Of a stretch of 64,000 nucleotides of DNA, positions 62,678 to 64,000 are shown piece by piece. Each line of letters starts with the position of its first letter. The first letter of the stretch is position 1. A program made the position numbers and the translations under genes. The DNA lies in NCBI RefSeq assembly GCF_002843305.1, contig NZ_PGSG01000073.1:61887-125886 (forward strand), in the 5' to 3' direction. This stretch comes from Streptomyces barkulensis. Lineage in GTDB: Bacteria; Actinomycetota; Actinomycetes; Streptomycetales; Streptomycetaceae. The notes under the pieces were generated by a model, which made no database searches, was not told the origin of the DNA, and saw only the letters and a list, made by a program, of their open reading frames with translations.

Positions 62678-64000
62678 GTGAGCATCCTCAACGAATCCCA
62701 GGGTGCCGCCGCGACGTCGGATCAGCCGGCGGCGACCCCCGCGCCCCTGCGCCGCGACCGGCGAGGCAACCGTGTGATCCAGTGGCTGACCACCACCGAC
62801 CACAAGACGATCGGCACGCTCTACCTGGTCACCTCGTTCTTCTTCTTCTGCGTCGGCGGCGTACTGGCACTGGTCATGCGCGCCGAGCTGGCCCGTCCGG
62901 GCCTGCAGGTCATGTCGAACGAGCAGTTCAACCAGGCGTTCACCATGCATGGCACGATCATGCTGCTGATGTTCGCCACCCCGCTGTTCGCCGGCTTCGC
63001 GAACTGGATCATGCCGCTGCAGATCGGCGCGCCCGACGTGGCGTTCCCGCGGCTGAACATGTTCGCCTACTGGCTCTACCTCTTCGGCTCGCTGATCGCG
63101 GTGGGCGGCTTCCTGACCCCCGACGGCGCCGCGAGCTTCGGCTGGTTCGCCTACACCCCGCTGAGCGACGTGGTCCACAGCCCCGGTGTCGGCGGCGACA
63201 TGTGGATCATGGGCCTGACCTTCTCCGGTTTCGGCACGATCCTGGGCGCGGTCAACTTCATCACCACGATCATCTGCATGCGCGCGCCGGGCATGACGAT
63301 GTTCCGGATGCCGATCTTCACCTGGAACGTGCTGCTGACCAGCGTGCTCATCCTGCTGGCCTTCCCGCCGCTGGCGGCGGCGCTGTTCGCCCTGGAGTCG
63401 GACCGGGTGTTCCAGTCGCACATCTTCGACCCGTCCAACGGCGGCGCGCTGCTGTGGCAGCACCTGTTCTGGTTCTTCGGCCATCCGGAGGTCTACATCA
63501 TCGCGCTGCCGTTCTTCGGCATCGTCTCCGAGGTCATCCCGGTCTTCAGCCGCAAGCCGATCTTCGGCTACATCGGCCTGATCGGCGCCACCATCGCCAT
63601 CACCGGTCTGTCGATCACCGTGTGGGCGCACCACATGTTCGCCACCGGCGGTGTGCTGCTGCCGTTCTTCTCCTTCATGTCGTTCCTGATCGCGGTGCCC
63701 ACCGGCGTGAAGTTCTTCAACTGGATCGGCACGATGTGGAAGGGCTCGCTGAGCTTCGAGACGCCGATGCTGTGGACGGTCGGCTTCCTGGTCACCTTCC
63801 TCTTCGGCGGTCTGACCGGTGTCCTGCTGGCCTCCCCGCCGCTGGACTGGCATGTGACCGACTCCTACTTCGTGGTGGCGCACTTCCACTACGTGGTCTT
63901 CGGCACGGTCGTCTTCGCGATGTTCGCCGGCTTCCACTTCTGGTGGCCGAAGTTCACCGGGAAGATGCTCGACGAGCGGCTCGGCAAGATCACCTTCTGG
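62678..64000 (+). CDS. ctaD: cytochrome c oxidase subunit I (partial, C-terminus outside window)
   Basis: 441 residues are present from the GTG at 62678 to the window end. Membrane helices carry the heme and CuB ligands: TMHGTIMLL (heme a His), [15 protein letters not shown] (the His-Tyr pair of the CuB site), [11 protein letters not shown] (CuB His pair) and [10 protein letters not shown] (heme a3/a His). This is the catalytic subunit of the aa3-type terminal oxidase. It follows ctaC directly in an operon that should continue beyond the window. Confidence 0.97.
   Translation, partial: MSILNESQGAAATSDQPAATPAPLRRDRRGNRVIQWLTTTDHKTIGTLYLVTSFFFFCVGGVLALVMRAELARPGLQVMSNEQFNQAFTMHGTIMLLMFATPLFAGFANWIMPLQIGAPDVAFPRLNMFAYWLYLFGSLIAVGGFLTPDGAASFGWFAYTPLSDVVHSPGVGGDMWIMGLTFSGFGTILGAVNFITTIICMRAPGMTMFRMPIFTWNVLLTSVLILLAFPPLAAALFALESDRVFQSHIFDPSNGGALLWQHLFWFFGHPEVYIIALPFFGIVSEVIPVFSRKPIFGYIGLIGATIAITGLSITVWAHHMFATGGVLLPFFSFMSFLIAVPTGVKFFNWIGTMWKGSLSFETPMLWTVGFLVTFLFGGLTGVLLASPPLDWHVTDSYFVVAHFHYVVFGTVVFAMFAGFHFWWPKFTGKMLDERLGKITFW

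Noticed and set aside
61343..63937. 864-codon minus-strand frame opposite ctaC and ctaD
   Set aside because: ctaC and ctaD have intact family motifs on the plus strand; the opposing frame is His/Asp/Glu/Gln-rich shadow sequence.

Overview
The window looks like a chromosomal segment of a Streptomyces or close relative. It has very high GC throughout, frequent GTG and some TTG starts, many 4-bp ATGA or GTGA stop/start overlaps, and the gene neighbourhood glnA, RDD protein, DUF4191, lipA, lipB ... aceE ... lpd/E2, pepA, cobalamin genes, pspA, nadA, erpA, adenosine kinase, ctaC/ctaD, which is familiar from streptomycete core chromosomes. No rRNA, tRNA or CRISPR array was recognised.

Region 1 (1-11 kb) is mixed: a partial PhoX/DUF839 protein with a Tat signal, a phytoene-desaturase-like oxidoreductase, an SRPBCC protein translationally coupled to an unknown helical protein, a Gfo/Idh/MocA oxidoreductase, a small cysteine-rich protein, and a complete five-gene conservon. 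The conservon runs sensor kinase-like ATPase, roadblock/LC7, DUF742, small GTPase and cytochrome P450. Its P450 lacks the ExxR motif (QILW instead), as in the CYP157 family.

Region 2 (10.8-13 kb) is a small mobile patch. A 177-bp MITE-like inverted-repeat element touches the stop codon of an ArsC/Spx-like gene. An IS200/IS605-type element with a decayed tnpA and an apparently intact tnpB lies just upstream of the same gene.

Region 3 (13-23 kb) holds an ArsR-SulP pair with an operator-like dyad, then secreted or hydrolytic enzymes: two paralogous NodB deacetylases, a CE1-type esterase with a CBM2 domain, an HSL-family hydrolase, an SGNH hydrolase, and a PucR-type regulator. The two deacetylases share almost the same promoter and a downstream palindrome at identical spacing, so they probably form a small regulon.

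Region 4 (23-64 kb) is mainly core metabolism. It contains glnA with a GlnR-type box; lipoate synthesis (lipA, lipB) close to lipoate-using enzymes (the lpd-E2 operon) and aceE, with a GntR regulator next to aceE; leucyl aminopeptidase; a cobU-cobT-cobS operon; an HtrA-like lipoprotein protease; a PspA/PspAA pair; nadA with three CGTCA-type dyads in its promoter; erpA; adenosine kinase; a cysteine desulfurase fused to a TusA-like domain; and the start of the cytochrome c oxidase operon (ctaC, ctaD cut by the window end). Many convergent gene ends are separated by strong perfect hairpins, one being a 70-bp loop-less palindrome.
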